Below, one piece after another: positions 1-6,421 of a stretch of 7,603 bases of DNA. Under the pieces are notes generated by a model. The model worked only from the letters and a program-made list of their open reading frames with translations, did no database searches and had not been told where the DNA came from. Location: contig JAGDDO010000158.1 in assembly GCA_017848205.1 (NCBI GenBank), forward strand, positions 1-7,603, given 5' to 3'. Numbering within the stretch: the stretch's first letter is position 1; each line of letters opens with the position of its first letter. The position numbers and the translations under genes were made by a program. This DNA is from Oscillospiraceae bacterium. Its GTDB lineage: Bacteria; Bacillota_A; Clostridia; Oscillospirales; Ruminococcaceae.

Positions 1-326
1 CTTTTGATACCTGCGGTACTGAGGATCCAGGCTGTCAGCGTAGTGCCGATATTTGAACCCATAATAACGCCGACAGTCTGTTCAAGCTGCATAATGCCGG
101 AATTAACAAGTCCTACAAGCATTACCGTCAGAGCGGATGATGACTGTACGGCGATGGTGATACCTGCACCGAGCGCCAGACTCTTAACAGGGTTTGATGT
201 CATCTTTTTCAGCGTGCTTTCAAGCCTGCCGCCTGCAACTTTTTCAAGACTTTTCGACATAACGTGCATTCCGAAGAGAAAAAATGCCAGTCCTCCGCAC
301 AGTGTACATATCGAAAAAATATCCAT
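1..326 (-). CDS. Na+/phosphate cotransporter family protein, N-terminal part (runs off window)
   Basis: The first 108 codons of a membrane transporter read without a stop to the left edge of the window. The protein begins MDIFSICTLCGGLAFFLFGM, a hydrophobic first helix with the G-L-F-x-F-G-M pattern of the Na/Pi cotransporter family (Pfam Na_Pi_cotrans). It then shows the family hallmarks AVQSSSALTVMLVGLVNSGI (about residues 59-78) and MGSNIGTTLTAW (about 89-100). The QSSS motif and the G-S-N-I-G-T-T loop are the conserved substrate/sodium-binding repeats of this family. Bacterial members are usually about 540-600 residues, often with a C-terminal PhoU-like domain, which would lie outside the window. 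The start ATG at 324-326 has the Shine-Dalgarno AGGAG at 333-337, which overlaps the stop codon of the upstream kinase. It probably imports (or in some homologues exports) inorganic phosphate. Its place behind a PhoR/PhoB-like pair supports a phosphate role; the exact substrate is inferred. Confidence 0.88.
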   Translation of the reverse strand, partial: MDIFSICTLCGGLAFFLFGMHVMSKSLEKVAGGRLESTLKKMTSNPVKSLALGAGITIAVQSSSALTVMLVGLVNSGIMQLEQTVGVIMGSNIGTTLTAWILSTAGIK

Positions 327-332
327 AAAGAT

Positions 333-337
333 CTCCT
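333..337 (-). promoter_or_regulatory. Ribosome binding site of the Na/Pi transporter overlapping the kinase stop codon
   Basis: Read on the minus strand, the sequence TAGGAGATCTTTATG contains the kinase stop TAG (336-338) fused to the Shine-Dalgarno AGGAG, followed six bases later by the transporter ATG. This arrangement suggests translational coupling between the kinase and the transporter. It also argues that this particular TAG is used as a real stop. Confidence 0.75.
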
Positions 338-1640
338 ATCTGAAATTAATACTTATTGTTGTTCCGACGCCCATCGTGCTTTCCACATCTATCTGCGCCC
401 CGTGGCGGTCTGCGATGTGCTTTACGATCGACAGTCCAAGGCCTGTGCCGCCTTTTGCACGGCTGCGGCTCCTGTCAACACGGTAGAAACGCTCGAAAAT
501 GCGGGGAATGCTTTCTTTCGGGATACCGATCCCCGTATCGGCTATTATAAATCTGTTATCCTCGATCGTAATGTCAATATTTCCGTTTTCACGATTGTAT
601 TTGATCGCGTTGTCGATCAGGTTGTAGATCAGCTCGCTAAGCTCCGCGTGATTGCCTTTGACAGGTCTGGAAGTACCATGTATCGTGATACGAATGCCTT
701 TCTTTTCTGCCTGCCCTGTGAGCCTTTCTTTGCATTCCTTTGCAGCAGCGGCTATATCCACAACATCATCAAGGGAAGCCGAAGCAACAGTATCGAGCTC
801 TGACAAGCGCAGTATATCACCGATAAGTGTCTGCAGTCTTGCAGTTTCCGTTCTGATATTCTTCGCAAACTTCCTGCAGTCCTCACCCTGTGCCATGCCT
901 GTTTCGATCAGCTCCGCATAGCCCGAAATGGAAGTCAGTGGTGTTTTCAGTTCGTGAGATACATTTGCAGTGAATTCCTGCCGCATAAGCTCCTGTGAGC
1001 TTCGCACAGCTTTTATCTCTTCTGCCAGCGGAATGATCTAGCTGTAGATCCCCATTTCTTCGGGTGACTTATTCTTTTCAAGCATTTCAGGTATGCGTTT
1101 CAGCGGTGCGATCAGTTTGTCCGTCAGCTTTACGGAAACGAACATAGAAACCGCTATTATGCAGACCGTAACAATGAGTATGATAATTACAGAGCGTTCA
1201 AACAGCCTGAAAATCGAACCGGAACGAATAGATACACGCAGGATATTGCCATCATCAAGCTTTTCAGCATAGTAATAATCCTCAGTACCGATCGTGTCCG
1301 AATAGCGTGTATCGCTGCCAGTTCCGTTTTCTATCGCCTGCGCTATCTCAGGACGGTCAAGATGATTGCTCATATTTTCCGCATCGGCATCACTCTCATA
1401 CAGGACTGTACCGTCTTTATTAATAAGCGTGATGCGGAAGTCCTCCTTAGTGAAGCATTCGAGCTCATCGGGAGAGCTTATCTTATCATAGCACTGTGCC
1501 ACGATATTGCATTCATGTGTCAGATTTTTTTTGACTTCTCTGTGAAAGAAGCCGTAGCAGACAAAAGTGGTTATCACGATACCTGTAATAGCTGTGATTA
1601 TCCCCATATAGAACAAGCTGAATTGTATTTTCCTTTCCAT
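336..1640 (-). pseudogene. PhoR-like membrane histidine kinase interrupted by an in-frame TAG at codon 201
   Basis: Read through, the gene encodes 434 codon positions of a two-component sensor kinase. It has TM1 at about residues 8-32, an extracytoplasmic PAS-like sensor region of about 33-148 (with FRITLINKDGTVLYESDAD and NHLDRPEIAQAI stretches typical of clostridial PhoR-like kinases), TM2 at about 150-170 and a short HAMP-like linker. The HisKA domain carries VSHELKTPL with the phospho-acceptor His229. The ATPase domain has an N box at Asn344 (LIDNAIKYN), G1 DTGIG 368-372, F box FERFYRVD 382-389 and G2 GGTGLGL 397-403. All catalytic motifs are intact. A TAG at 1038-1040 stops translation between the linker and HisKA, yet the frame continues as IIPLAEEIKAV into the kinase. 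The start ATG at 1638-1640 is preferred over one 11 codons upstream because it has AAGGA at 1649-1653 and lies one base after the regulator stop. An internal GTG at 1005-1007 could restart the kinase half. It may be a pseudogene, a sequence error or a readthrough gene. Confidence 0.85.
1038..1040 (-). other. In-frame TAG inside the histidine kinase gene
   Basis: The local reading is G-I-Y-S-stop-I-I-P-L-A-E-E-I-K, codons ATC TAC AGC TAG ATC ATT CCG. The frame is unchanged on both sides, since 1037 and 1007 differ by 30 bases. Related kinases have a Y-x-E-L-x-P-F/L pattern here, so Glu (GAG) or Gln (CAG) is the likely ancestral codon. That alignment is from memory of the family. Confidence 0.9.
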
Positions 1641-1641
1641 A

Positions 1642-2310
1642 TCACTCGTCCTTATCCAGCTTATAGCCAACATTCCGCACCGTTACAATATATTTTCCGC
1701 ATTCACCCAGCTTTGCCCTGAGAGTACGGATATGCACATCGAGTGTGCGTCCGGTACTGTCATGTCCCCATATCCTGTCAAGTATATCGTCCCGCCTGAG
1801 AACGACCCTCGGATTTGACATAAACATTTTCAGCAGTTCAAATTCCTTGTAGGTAAGCTCTGCCGTTTTTCCGTCTGCGGTCACATCTCTTGTTTTTTCA
1901 GAGATCATCAGCTTTTCAAATGTCAGCTGACCGTCTGTATTCTTTGAGTTTCCACGCAGCCTTGCCTTTACTCGGCTGACCATTTCCATTACCCCGAAAG
2001 GTTTGCACATATAATCGTCAGCTCCGAGGTCAAGTCCCTTTACCCTGTCAAGTTCGCTGTCCTTTGCAGATATGATGATAACAGGAATGTTCTCATACAC
2101 CGTATTATTACGAAGTTTTTTCAGTATCGTAAGCCCGTCATCACCTGGCAGCATTATATCAAGCAGAATAAGGTCAGGATGATTTTCTTCCAGTGCCTTG
2201 TAAAAACCTTCTGAATTCTCAAAACTCATCACTTCAAAATCGTTTTTTTCAAGGGCATAGCTTTCAAGCTCCCTGATGCGTTCTTCATCTTCAACTATAT
2301 ATATAAGCAT
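1642..2310 (-). CDS. OmpR/PhoB-family response regulator
   Basis: This 222-residue protein has the normal length for the family. The N-terminal receiver domain (about 1-120) shows the acidic pocket E7-D8-E9, the phospho-acceptor Asp51 in DLILLDIMLPGDDG, the switch Ser81 in VIIISAKD and the conserved Lys103 in the K-P-F motif. The C-terminal winged helix (about 128-220) contains ELTYKEFELLKMF and the recognition-helix segment DVHIRTLRAKLG, ending VRNVGYKLDKDE. It is a DNA-binding transcription factor phosphorylated by the kinase encoded one base downstream (stop TGA at 1642-1644, next ATG at 1638-1640). The start ATG at 2308-2310 has GAGGAG at 2320-2325. The adjoining PhoR-like kinase, Na/Pi transporter and Pho-box-like upstream repeats suggest a PhoP/PhoB role in phosphate response. 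Receiver and winged-helix sequences alone do not prove it, so no symbol is given. Confidence 0.93.
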   Translation of the reverse strand: MLIYIVEDEERIRELESYALEKNDFEVMSFENSEGFYKALEENHPDLILLDIMLPGDDGLTILKKLRNNTVYENIPVIIISAKDSELDRVKGLDLGADDYMCKPFGVMEMVSRVKARLRGNSKNTDGQLTFEKLMISEKTRDVTADGKTAELTYKEFELLKMFMSNPRVVLRRDDILDRIWGHDSTGRTLDVHIRTLRAKLGECGKYIVTVRNVGYKLDKDE

Positions 2311-2333
2311 TTAAACACGCTCCTCGGGTATTC

Positions 2334-2342
2334 AGTATATCA
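2334..2342 (-). promoter_or_regulatory. Probable extended -10 promoter of the two-component/transporter operon
   Basis: On the minus strand TGATATACT gives an extended -10 (TG, one base, TATACT, 5 of 6 matches to TATAAT). It lies 23 bases before the response regulator start. The -35 position at 17-base spacing (2357-2362, TGTTCA) matches the consensus poorly. This is what one expects of an activator-dependent promoter with regulator sites further upstream. Confidence 0.55.
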
Positions 2343-2348
2343 CACCAA

Positions 2349-2388
2349 TGTAAACTTGAACAGTATCGGTATGTAAAGTTCATGTTAA
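2349..2388 (-). promoter_or_regulatory. Candidate PhoP/PhoB-box repeats
   Basis: Read on the minus strand, TTAACA (2383-2388) is followed after exactly five bases by TTTACA (2372-2377), an 11-base period. A third TTTACA lies at 2349-2354, 23 bases further on. The B. subtilis PhoP box is described as TT(A/C/T)A(C/T)A hexamers spaced by about five bases, and these copies fit it. The pair sits just upstream of the expected -35 region. The AT-rich background makes chance matches possible. Autoregulation of the regulator gene is the inferred role. Confidence 0.5.
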
Positions 2389-2402
2389 ATAAAAACGCAA
2401 AT

Positions 2403-2446
2403 AAAAAACAGGTATGCGTGATCATTGCGACTCGCATACCTGTTTT
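2403..2446 (-). terminator. Intrinsic terminator of the hrcA-grpE-dnaK-dnaJ operon, possibly bidirectional
   Basis: A perfect 14-bp inverted repeat (2405-2418 with 2433-2446, stem core CAGGTATGCG/CGCATACCTG) encloses a 14-base loop. On the minus strand it is followed by six T residues (2403-2408 read as A on the plus strand), forming a standard rho-independent terminator about 120-160 bases after dnaJ. On the plus strand it is followed by four T residues. It separates the heat-shock operon from the downstream two-component operon. Confidence 0.88.
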
Positions 2447-2462
2447 CAGTATTAAAGAAAGT

Positions 2463-2484
2463 GCTGATCTATCCTTGAATCAGC
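2463..2484. other. Weak hairpin between dnaJ and the terminator
   Basis: GCTGAT (2463-2468) pairs with ATCAGC (2479-2484) around a 10-base loop. The stem is short and has no T-tract, so it may be chance. It is recorded because it is the third inverted repeat in this 250-base non-coding stretch. No tRNA or small gene was recognised in the stretch 2311-2563. Confidence 0.35.
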
Positions 2485-2494
2485 GAATTGGTAT

Positions 2495-2511
2495 ACGGGG
2501 CAAAGCCCCGT
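2495..2511. repeat. GC-rich perfect hairpin, stem of 7 bp
   Basis: ACGGGGC (2495-2501) and GCCCCGT (2505-2511) form a perfect stem around an AAA loop. On the plus strand it is followed by TTTT, but no gene reads into it from that side. On the dnaJ strand there is no T-tract after the stem. It may stabilise the 3' end of the dnaJ message or be a copy of a small palindromic repeat. Confidence 0.6.
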
Positions 2512-2523
2512 TTTCCCTCATCA

Positions 2524-2550
2524 CGCAGATCCGGTAAAGCCGGATCTGCG
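2524..2550. repeat. Perfect 11-bp hairpin immediately downstream of dnaJ
   Basis: CGCAGATCCGG (2524-2534) pairs perfectly with CCGGATCTGCG (2540-2550) around a five-base loop, 13 bases after the dnaJ stop codon. There is no T-tract on the dnaJ strand, so it is not a classical terminator. It could protect the mRNA 3' end or belong to a palindromic repeat family together with the neighbouring 2495-2511 hairpin, whose loop region shares AAAGCC. Confidence 0.65.
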
Positions 2551-2563
2551 GTTAAATAAGTGC

Positions 2564-3736
2564 TTAGTTTTTATCTTTGAAACGTTCCTTGAATTCCTTG
2601 AGCTTGTCAAAGAAATTCTTCTTCTTTTCATAGTTCTTGTCTTCGAGTGAAGCTTCGAATTCCTTGAGGAGTTCCTTCTGCTTCTTGTCGAGATTCTTCG
2701 GAACTTCAACGTATACCTTTACGTACTGGTCACCGCGTTCTGAACGCTGGAGCTTCTTGACACCCTTGCCTTTGAGTCTGAAGACTGTACCGGTCTGTGT
2801 GCCTTCGCCGATGGAGTACTTAACGTTTCCGTCGATAGTAGGAACCACAAGCTCGTCACCCATTACAGCCTGTGCATAGGTGATCGGGATCTCACAGTGG
2901 ATATCGTATTCATCACGCTCGAAGAGAGGGTGATTCTTTACGCGGACGCCTACATTAAGGTTACCGCTTGGTCCGCCGTTTACACCGGCATCACCCTGTC
3001 CGCTTACGCGGAGCATCTGTCCGTCGTCGATACCTGCAGGAATGTCAACTGAAAGTGATTTTGAAACACGTACACGTCCGTTTCCGCCGCACTTTGAACA
3101 CGGGTTGGAAACGATCTTTCCTTTACCGCCGCACTTGGTACATGGTTTCTGTGATGAGATCACGCCGAAAGGAGTTCTCTGTGCAACCTTGACCTGACCG
3201 CGTCCGCCGCATTCCGGACAGGTCTGCGGAGTTGAACCGGCTGATGCACCTGTACCTTTACAGTCAGGACATTTGTCGAGACGGTTGATCTTAATGTCGC
3301 GCTTAACACCCATGCAGGCTTCCATAAATTCAATTGTAACAGTTGTGTCGATGTCCTGTCCGCGTCTTGGAGCATCAGCACGTGCTCTTGTGCTTCCGCC
3401 GAAACCACCGCCGAATCCGCCTCCGAAGAGGTTTTCGAAAATGTCACCCATGTCGCCGAAAGGATTGAATCCTGCACCGCCGCCGAATCCGCCGCTGCCG
3501 TAGTTAGGATCTACACCGGCATGACCAAACTGGTCATAGCGTTCCTTCTTTGACGGATCTGAGAGGACTTCGTAAGCTTCATTAACTTCCTTGAACTTTT
3601 CAGCACAGTCCTTGTCGTCAGGATGAAGGTCAGGATGATATTTTCTTGCGAGCGAACGATAAGCCTTTTTTATGTCGTCTGCACTTGCGGTTTTCTGTAC
3701 GCCAAGCACTTCATAGTAGTCTCTTTTATCAGCCAT
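2564..3736 (-). CDS. dnaJ: Chaperone protein DnaJ (Hsp40)
   Basis: This is a full-length type I J-protein of 390 residues, the cytosolic co-chaperone that delivers substrates to DnaK and stimulates its ATPase. The J domain (about 5-70) has the essential HPD at residues 34-36 in [11 protein letters not shown] Gly/Phe-rich region covers about 76-115. The cysteine-rich zinc domain has four CxxCxGxG repeats beginning at Cys156, Cys173, Cys199 and Cys213. The C-terminal substrate-binding domains follow (about 223-355), and the tail is lysine-rich ([17 protein letters not shown]). The start ATG at 3734-3736 has GGAGG at 3742-3746. It is the last gene of the heat-shock operon, 180 bases after dnaK, and ends in TAA before hairpins and a strong terminator. 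No defects were seen. Confidence 0.98.
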   Translation of the reverse strand: MADKRDYYEVLGVQKTASADDIKKAYRSLARKYHPDLHPDDKDCAEKFKEVNEAYEVLSDPSKKERYDQFGHAGVDPNYGSGGFGGGAGFNPFGDMGDIFENLFGGGFGGGFGGSTRARADAPRRGQDIDTTVTIEFMEACMGVKRDIKINRLDKCPDCKGTGASAGSTPQTCPECGGRGQVKVAQRTPFGVISSQKPCTKCGGKGKIVSNPCSKCGGNGRVRVSKSLSVDIPAGIDDGQMLRVSGQGDAGVNGGPSGNLNVGVRVKNHPLFERDEYDIHCEIPITYAQAVMGDELVVPTIDGNVKYSIGEGTQTGTVFRLKGKGVKKLQRSERGDQYVKVYVEVPKNLDKKQKELLKEFEASLEDKNYEKKKNFFDKLKEFKERFKDKN

Positions 3737-3812
3737 ATGTTCCTCCGTATATTGCTTGAATTATGATGATGACATCAGTTCCTGCTGAATGCAGAAAAGC
3801 TGAAGTTTATGG

Positions 3813-3853
3813 ATTACAGTGAAGATCAGAGTAAAACCGGAGTTCACTGTAAT
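3813..3853 (-). other. Long-range hairpin in the dnaK-dnaJ intergenic region
   Basis: ATTACAGTGAA (3813-3823) and TTCACTGTAAT (3843-3853) are a perfect 11-bp inverted repeat with a 19-base loop. No T-tract follows on the minus strand, so it is unlikely to terminate transcription. It could act in mRNA processing or in setting the DnaK:DnaJ ratio, or be a protein-binding palindrome. The role is unknown. Confidence 0.6.
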
Positions 3854-3860
3854 ACGGAAA

Positions 3861-3887
3861 TCAGAGCGAATCTGTGATCCGCCCTGA
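3861..3887 (-). other. Imperfect hairpin just after dnaK
   Basis: TCAGAGCG (3861-3868) pairs with CGCCCTGA (3880-3887) at seven of eight positions around an 11-base loop. It begins about 30 bases after the dnaK stop. It lacks a T-tract and may attenuate or stabilise the dnaK message together with the next hairpin. Confidence 0.4.
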
Positions 3888-3916
3888 AAATCCTGTTTAT
3901 AATGTATGTATTATGA

Positions 3917-5776
3917 TTAAGCTTCTGTGAAGTCAGCGTCAACTACGTTGTCGTCCTTCTTGTCGTTTACATTGCCTGCATCAGCAGCACCGCCTGCGAA
4001 TCCGCCTGCAGCAGCGTTAGGATCCTGACCTGCAGCAGCACCGGCAGCCTGGTAAACCTTTGATGAAAGATCGTAGAATGCCTTCTGAAGTTCATCTGTC
4101 TTAGCCTTGATGTCGTCAATGTTGTCAGCCTTGAGAGCAGCCTTGAGTTCTTCGAGCTTGCTTTCGATAGGAGCCTTGTCTTCAGCGCTTACCTTGTCGC
4201 CGAATTCGCCGAGAGCCTTTTCGCACTGGAATACGAGGTTTTCACCGTTGTTCTTTGCGTCAACGTCTTCACGGCGCTTCTTGTCTTCTTCAGCGAACTG
4301 TTCAGCTTCCTTGACAGCCTTGTCGATGTCTTCCTTTGACATGTTTGTTGAAGCTGTGATAGAAATGTTCTGTTCCTTGCCTGTGCCGAGGTCCTTAGCA
4401 GAAACGTGTACGATACCGTTCTGGTCGATGTCGAATGTAACTTCGATCTGTGGGATTCCTCTCGGAGCAGGTGCGATACCGTCGAGACGGAACATACCGA
4501 GCTGCTTGTTGTCCTTGGCGAATTCACGTTCACCCTGGAGGATGTTGATGTCAACAGCGCTCTGATTATCAGCAGCAGTTGAGAAGATCTGTGACTTCTT
4601 TGTAGGAATTGTTGTATTTCTTTCGATGATCTTTGTGCATACACCGCCCATTGTTTCAAGGCCGAGTGAAAGTGGTGTTACGTCGAGGAGGAGGAGACCT
4701 TCCTTAACGTCGCCGCCGAGTACACCGCCCTGGTAAGCAGCACCGAGAGCAACGCATTCGTCAGGGTTGATGCCCTTGAACGGATCCTTGCCTATGCGCT
4801 TCTTAACAGCTTCCTGAACAGCCGGGATTCTTGATGAACCACCAACGAGGAGAACCTTGTTGAGGTCGTTTGCTGAAAGTCCGCTGTCCTTGAGTGCCTG
4901 ATCAACAGGTCCCATTGTTGCTGCAACGAGATCAGCTGTGAGTTCGTTGAACTTAGCCTGTGTAAGTGTGAGGTCGAGGTGCTTAGGGCCTGAAGCATCA
5001 GCTGAGATGAACGGGAGGTTGATGTTTGAAGTTGTTGTTGATGAAAGTTCGATCTTAGCCTTTTCAGCTGCTTCCTTGAGTCTCTGCATTGCGAGCTTGT
5101 CGCCTGAGAGGTCAAGACCTTCAGCCTGCTTGAATTCAGCGATCATCCAGTCGATGATCCTCTGGTCGAAGTCATCACCGCCGAGACGGTTGTTACCAGC
5201 TGTAGCGAGAACTTCTGTTACACCGTCGCCCATTTCGATGATAGATACGTCGAATGTACCGCCGCCGAGGTCGTATACCATGATCTTCTGGTCATCTTCC
5301 TTGTCGATGCCGTAAGAAAGAGCAGCAGCTGTAGGTTCGTTGATGATTCTCTTTACTGTGAGACCTGCGATCTGACCAGCGTCCTTTGTAGCCTGTCTCT
5401 GTGAGTCTGTGAAGTAAGCAGGAACTGTGATAACAGCTTCTGTAACCTTTTCACCAAGGTAAGCTTCGGCGTCAGCCTTGAGCTTCTGGAGTACCATTGC
5501 TGAGATCTCCTGAGGTGTGTACTTCTTGCCGTCTATATCTACCTTGTAGTCTGAACCCATGTGACGCTTGATAGAGCTGATAGTCTTGTCAGGGTTTGTG
5601 ATAGCCTGATGCTTTGCTGTCTGACCAACAAGTCTTTCGCCTGATTTTGTGAATGCTACAACAGAAGGAGTTGTTCTTGCACCTTCTGAGTTAGGGATAA
5701 CTACTGAGTTACCGCCTTCCATAACTGCTACGCATGAGTTTGTTGTACCTAAGTCAATACCAATGATCTTTCCCAT
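3917..5776 (-). CDS. dnaK: Chaperone protein DnaK (Hsp70)
   Basis: This is the 619-residue ATP-dependent Hsp70 that binds exposed hydrophobic segments of unfolded proteins in the cytosol. The nucleotide-binding domain shows [14 protein letters not shown] (phosphate-1, about 5-18), [12 protein letters not shown] (phosphate-2, about 167-178) and [11 protein letters not shown] (adenosine site, about 308-318). The stretch after [21 protein letters not shown] is short, the deletion typical of Gram-positive DnaK. The interdomain linker is [19 protein letters not shown] (about 360-378), followed by the substrate-binding beta domain, the helical lid and an Ala/Gly-rich tail ending [11 protein letters not shown]. 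The start ATG at 5774-5776 has AAAGGA at 5787-5792. It works with GrpE encoded just upstream and DnaJ just downstream. The stop is TAA. The gene is intact. Confidence 0.99.
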   Translation of the reverse strand: MGKIIGIDLGTTNSCVAVMEGGNSVVIPNSEGARTTPSVVAFTKSGERLVGQTAKHQAITNPDKTISSIKRHMGSDYKVDIDGKKYTPQEISAMVLQKLKADAEAYLGEKVTEAVITVPAYFTDSQRQATKDAGQIAGLTVKRIINEPTAAALSYGIDKEDDQKIMVYDLGGGTFDVSIIEMGDGVTEVLATAGNNRLGGDDFDQRIIDWMIAEFKQAEGLDLSGDKLAMQRLKEAAEKAKIELSSTTTSNINLPFISADASGPKHLDLTLTQAKFNELTADLVAATMGPVDQALKDSGLSANDLNKVLLVGGSSRIPAVQEAVKKRIGKDPFKGINPDECVALGAAYQGGVLGGDVKEGLLLLDVTPLSLGLETMGGVCTKIIERNTTIPTKKSQIFSTAADNQSAVDINILQGEREFAKDNKQLGMFRLDGIAPAPRGIPQIEVTFDIDQNGIVHVSAKDLGTGKEQNISITASTNMSKEDIDKAVKEAEQFAEEDKKRREDVDAKNNGENLVFQCEKALGEFGDKVSAEDKAPIESKLEELKAALKADNIDDIKAKTDELQKAFYDLSSKVYQAAGAAAGQDPNAAAGGFAGGAADAGNVNDKKDDNVVDADFTEA

Positions 5777-5799
5777 AGTAAATTCATCCTTTCAATTTG

Positions 5800-5805
5800 A
5801 TTATA
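5800..5805 (-). promoter_or_regulatory. Possible internal -10 element before dnaK
   Basis: A perfect TATAAT on the minus strand lies 23 bases before the dnaK start codon in the 63-base grpE-dnaK gap. The -35 region at 17- or 18-base spacing (GTAAAG or AGTAAA) matches the consensus poorly, and the local sequence is very AT-rich. A weak extra dnaK promoter is possible but so is chance. Confidence 0.25.
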
Positions 5806-5839
5806 TATTTGTTTGTTTTCTGCTTTACTGATTTCCGGA

Positions 5840-6421
5840 TCAGGCTGTAACTGCAACCATTGCCGGTCTGATGATCCTGTCTCCGAGCTTATAGCCCTTC
5901 TGGAAGACTTCGCAGACGATATCGGATTCGCCGTCTTCGCTTTCAACCTGCTTGATAGCGTTGTGAAGGTTCGGATCGAATTTTGCACCGACTGCTTCTA
6001 TTTCTGTAACTCCGAGTTTTTCGAGTATTCCGTTCATCTGAGTGAAGATCATTTCAACACCCTTTTTGAAATTCTCGTCTTCGCACGGAGCATCAAGAGC
6101 TCTGTCGAAATTGTCGAGTGCCGGAAGGATAGCTCCGATCGTCTTTGCTGCGGAGTCTCCGTAGGCCTCTGTTTTTTCTCTGGAAGTTCTTTTGCGGAAG
6201 TTGTCGAACTCAGCGAAAAGTCTCATGTAATTGTCCTTTTCTTTCTTAAGTTCTTCTTCAAGCGCCTTTACCTTGTCGTCAGCGCTTTCTTCGGCAGGCG
6301 CCTCTGAAGTTTCTTCTGCCTCAGCGTTTTCTGCTGCAGCTTCTTCTGCTTCGTTTTCAGAAGCTTCGTTTACTTCGAGTTCCTGTTCTGAAGTTTCCTC
6401 TGCGTGCTTTTTCTTACTCAT
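5840..6421 (-). CDS. grpE: Nucleotide exchange factor GrpE
   Basis: This 193-residue protein releases ADP from DnaK and resets the chaperone cycle. A long acidic Glu/Ala-rich, low-complexity N-terminus (about 3-48) leads into a charged coiled-coil dimerisation helix (KVKALEEELKKEKDNYMRL, about 50-68). Next come FAEFDNFRKRT, typical of the family, and the C-terminal beta domain that contacts DnaK, with the GrpE signature FDPNLHNAI and VFQKGYKLGDRIIRPAMVAV. The start MSKKKHAEE at 6419-6421 is chosen because AAAGGAA lies at 6432-6438. It overlaps the hrcA end by 8 bases (ATGAGTAA), whereas a longer frame beginning 18 codons upstream would extend well into hrcA. The overlap suggests translational coupling to hrcA. 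The stop is TGA. Confidence 0.96.
   Translation of the reverse strand: MSKKKHAEETSEQELEVNEASENEAEEAAAENAEAEETSEAPAEESADDKVKALEEELKKEKDNYMRLFAEFDNFRKRTSREKTEAYGDSAAKTIGAILPALDNFDRALDAPCEDENFKKGVEMIFTQMNGILEKLGVTEIEAVGAKFDPNLHNAIKQVESEDGESDIVCEVFQKGYKLGDRIIRPAMVAVTA

Noticed and set aside
4..803. Plus-strand open frames of 160 and 179 codons opposite the transporter and kinase
   Set aside because: The opposite strand carries the clear Na/Pi and histidine kinase motifs. The plus-strand translations show no recognisable domain and no convincing ribosome binding site.
336..1007. The kinase half as an independent soluble histidine kinase gene
   Set aside because: Its first codon is a GTG within a continuous family sequence, and the upstream frame supplies the matching sensor and membrane helices with only one TAG between. 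A broken single gene is simpler.
1641..1673. Upstream kinase start giving 11 extra N-terminal residues
   Set aside because: It overlaps the response regulator end and lacks a good ribosome binding site. The ATG at 1638-1640 has AAGGA eight bases upstream and directly precedes the charged N-terminus and first membrane helix.
2311..2563. Possible tRNA, riboswitch or small protein gene in the dnaJ to regulator gap
   Set aside because: No cloverleaf, known riboswitch core or open frame with a ribosome binding site was recognised. The visible structure is explained by hairpins, a terminator and a promoter.
4107..5315. Plus-strand open frames of 152 and 125 codons antisense to dnaK
   Set aside because: Long antisense frames are expected opposite highly expressed, codon-biased genes. 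The translations are low-complexity Ser-rich shadows of dnaK.
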